This document shows, piece by piece, positions 61,370 to 64,000 of a stretch of 64,000 nucleotides of DNA. The notes under the pieces were generated by a model. The model saw nothing but the letters and a program-made list of their open reading frames with translations, did not search any database and had not been told where the DNA came from. The translations under genes and the position numbers were made by a program. Position 1 is the stretch's first letter; every line of letters starts with the position of its first letter. The stretch comes from Epiperipatus broadwayi (Eukaryota; Onychophora; Udeonychophora; Euonychophora; Peripatidae): positions 32,144,885-32,208,884 of the forward strand of contig JAQFVV010012394.1 of the NCBI GenBank assembly GCA_028023455.1. Reading direction: 5' to 3'.

Positions 61370-61990
61370 TGTCCCCCCCTCTTTTTCCTTGTTGTTAGTT
61401 TGGCATATTGTATAATGTCCACATGTCCTCAAATGCTTTTGATGATGCCAGGAGTTGGTCTCTCTTCTGAATTTTAATCATTGTTTTGAAAAAAAACTGT
61501 GTTATAAGAGGTTGTAGGTGTTCCATGATTAATTTACAATGTGTAACTCATATGGCATAGTTCAAAAGTATTGAGAGACATATTATTGGGTAAGTTTTAG
61601 TATTGATACCATCCTTCAGAGATGAGATCAGTTGGAAATCTGTCTTGTTGTTGGAAAGTATGATTTCTCAGATCACTCTGACACCTGTACACTATGAGAA
61701 GAGATGATCTGATATCTCATTGTCATTCATATAAATGCTGCAAGTAGGGTCTATGTTGTTGTAAACTCATTTGTAAAAGAAGAAATGATTTATAAGAAGT
61801 CTGTTAGCATTGTATTTAATGAGGAAATCTAGGTATTTGGCCTCTAGACTCCATTTTTTAAACTTGGATACCAGGTTCTGATTGTTGTAATAAAGTGTGT
61901 TGATTATAGGATGAAAGATTGCATGGAGAAGTGTGTATGCTCACCATAATGAGATTTTGGAATCGAATGTGGAGGCCATTATTATAACAT
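61370..61990 (-). mobile_element. LINE-e, C-terminal zinc-finger-region remnant
   Basis: The minus strand reads AKYLDFLIKYNANRLLINHF, then Y-N-N-I-D-P-T-C-S-I-Y-M-N-D-N-E-I-S-D-H-L-F (at about 61695-61760). This is the P-x-C-xx-(C)-x(n)-E-x-x-x-HLF block of the zf-RVT region, with the second cysteine changed to Y. It is followed by frames ending FFFKTMIKIQKRDQLLAS and FEDMWTLYN. LINE, clade not determined; several stops. Confidence 0.6.
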
Positions 61991-62125
61991 TAGTTGGATG
62001 CAAAATTATATATATATATTCTACACACCTTTATTGTTAAAAGAAGGTTGCTTTGGCAACTGTTCGAAATTGTTGATTGTTATTGATATTGATATTGTTT
62101 AAATATTGACTGGCTTTTAATTTAA

Positions 62126-62130
<5 letters not shown>
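61991..62130. other. AT-rich spacer
   Basis: Nothing recognised besides a short TA run. Confidence 0.4.

Positions 62131-62216
<86 letters not shown>
62131..62216. repeat. (TA)n microsatellite, about 86 bp
   Basis: Uninterrupted TA run; the poly-(IY) frame on the minus strand over it is an artefact. Confidence 0.96.
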
Positions 62217-62218
<2 letters not shown>

Positions 62219-64000
62219 GGCCATCTGAATGGGCACAAGGGTTTGAGATACTTTGTATCTGCACTGAATAGTTATATTATATTTAAAAAAAAATGAAATA
62301 GCCTTAGAATTTTAAAATTTTTTTTGCTGGAGATTGTTTAAAGTTTAGATGTGGGTTGCTTATGCAGTTTATTGACCACTTGATAGGTATTCATTATTAT
62401 TAGTGTGGTTAATGAGGTATTTAGTGTAAGGAAGAAGGGTTGTTTATTAATGGAATTGATACATTTTGTCAGAAAGATGCAAAGTTATTTTAAATTATTG
62501 TAGTATTAGTTGAATGGTTTTAAAATCCTTTATTCATTGATACTTATCTTTTTGTCAACAATTAATAGCCATTTCAATTATATTTAGTTAAGATGGTTCA
62601 ATATTTAGGTTGTAGTACATGTGTATGCATGTATGACTCTGCATTATGTTTCATTTCATTTTCATCTTTAATAACAGCAAACAATAGTACATTCACAATA
62701 AAAACATTTAAATTACAGTAGTTATCTTAAATAATTAACAAATATATATTTCTTTCCAATGATTAATAGATAGTTAGATCAATGAATTATTTTATAAATT
62801 GAATAAATTATTAATCATTTTTATTTGATAGTTAATTAATATTCATTTTTCTTTCAAGTTTGTAAAAGCTATTTATTTTATTATTTGTATTTTTTTTCTT
62901 GTCTTCATTTAGTTTTAAAAATCAAAGTGATTTTTTTTTTGAAAAGATTTGTTTTTGCATATGTAATTAGTTAGTTAGCAAGATGCGTGGGAGTAACCTT
63001 GGGAAAGGCAAATGAACTTTGCTAAAGAGAGTTTTTAACAAAGATCTCCAGTAGAAAATTGGCTCTTTGTAATGTAATTGTAACCAGTAAACAGTGGTTC
63101 ATGTATTGTAAAAATTAAAGCCAGTTGCTGAAGTCAAATTGACTTTGAAAAGACTTTAGAGTAAAAACTTCCAAAGGAGCTTCAGAACTTTATTATGGAA
63201 AAAAATTAATTAAAAATGCAATTCTAAGGTTTTAAAAAAAGGTACATCGGTTTGATTAACTCTCTTCGATTTAAACATTTCTGAATTAATCCCTTTATAA
63301 CTATTACTCTTTTAAAAATGTGTGTTAATAACATCCAGTCTACATTATTTCACTTAATTGCCATTTTAAATAAGAATGGTTTACATAAATGTTATTGTTG
63401 TATCATTAAGCAACGTGTTTTTTTTTATATATATGGAAAACGCATGCAGAACTATACTACAGAATATATTCTAGTTTCTCACTATTTTTCGTGTTGTGTT
63501 TTTGTGAAGATTATACATAGACTTAAGGATATGTCTATTTTGATAGATCATACTATGTTTAAGTTCATCGTAAGGAGATAACAGTATTCATTTATTTGAT
63601 ATTTCTGGAACTAATACGTATTTTTAAATTAAGGAAATAAAATGTAAGCTACTTCTGTTTAAATTGAATAGAAGGACAGAAATACGGGTAATTTTTGTTC
63701 TCTTCAATAAGGACAGAATATAAAACAAAGCATTATTAATTATGGAATTACTAAGGACAATTTAAAGTGTTAAATGCTATTCAGAAAATACTAAGGATAA
63801 TTGCGTATTTAGTCCAGAACTACAATGGAGAATGTCTTATATTTTCAGTATAATAAAGGAGAAATTCACTGCTTGTGTATGATTTGGTACCTCAAATGGA
63901 TATGCTATGAACACTGAAAGGTGCTGGGCATATTTAAGTTATGCTTATATTTTTTTTTAAGTTATACTGCAGAAGTGCATTTTAGTTTAAATTCAGTTTG
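62217..64000. other. AT-rich DNA, no supported gene
   Basis: An 87-codon open frame at 63318-63581 (+) with several Cys and aromatic residues is not recognisable, and its start context is unremarkable. No repeat family identified. Confidence 0.4.

Noticed and set aside
63318-63581. 87-codon plus-strand frame as a small gene
   Set aside because: Unrecognised, no supporting promoter or splice context; in such AT-rich DNA a frame of this length can be chance.

Overview
This is an AT-rich, repeat-dense stretch of animal nuclear DNA, and I found no intact host gene in it. The signs are long microsatellites, many diverged LINE, SINE and DNA-transposon remnants, tRNA-like sequences carrying Pol III A/B-box motifs, and no bacterial-style packed genes. 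Every convincing protein similarity is to a transposable element. The LINE and hAT types (RTE-like, tick-like LINE, ZMYM1-type hAT, GTF2IRD2-type hAT, Tigger-like) fit an invertebrate with a large genome. I cannot name the species. The long LINE-c remnant reminds me of chelicerate LINEs, but that is recall, not a search.

Layout. 1-3.7 kb is featureless AT-rich DNA. 3.7-5.1 kb holds an RTE-like LINE (LINE-a) with an inverted 5' part. 5.9-12.6 kb has several copies of a fold-back repeat (RepA) among microsatellites. 13.3-13.7 kb is a tRNA-derived SINE with a minisatellite tail. 16-25 kb carries copies of a second fold-back family (RepB), a 380-bp palindrome and the 3' end of LINE-c. 25.1-26.6 kb has a 30-bp minisatellite followed by three RepA units in tandem. 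29-36 kb has SINE-like tandem units. 39-42 kb has RepB, a Tigger-like element with a nested LINE-c end, and a GTF2IRD2-type hAT remnant. 43-45 kb is compound trinucleotide repeats. 45-46 kb has two opposed LINE fragments. 46.1-47.5 kb is the least AT-rich part and has promoter-like motifs. 48.5-49.6 kb holds two palindromic elements. 50.3-51.4 kb is the longest LINE-c copy. 54.7-56.2 kb is a RepB cluster around a GATA array. 56.4-58.9 kb is a nearly complete but dead ZMYM1/DUF4371-type hAT transposase with a tiny SINE (RepC) inserted in it. 60.4-62.0 kb has two more LINE remnants.

Local names. RepA: ends in CAAAACTCTCCATACAGTAG. RepB: contains GATGAGTGCTGGTTCAGCAC. RepC: a tRNA-like SINE of about 106 bp with a GCTATGACATATGAG tail. 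RepD, RepE and RepF: smaller shared repeats. LINE-a to LINE-e: separate LINE remnants. No working system is encoded here. The most informative parts are the insertion scars (twin priming, target duplications, nesting) and the fold-back families. All identifications were made by reading translations by eye; no database search was run.
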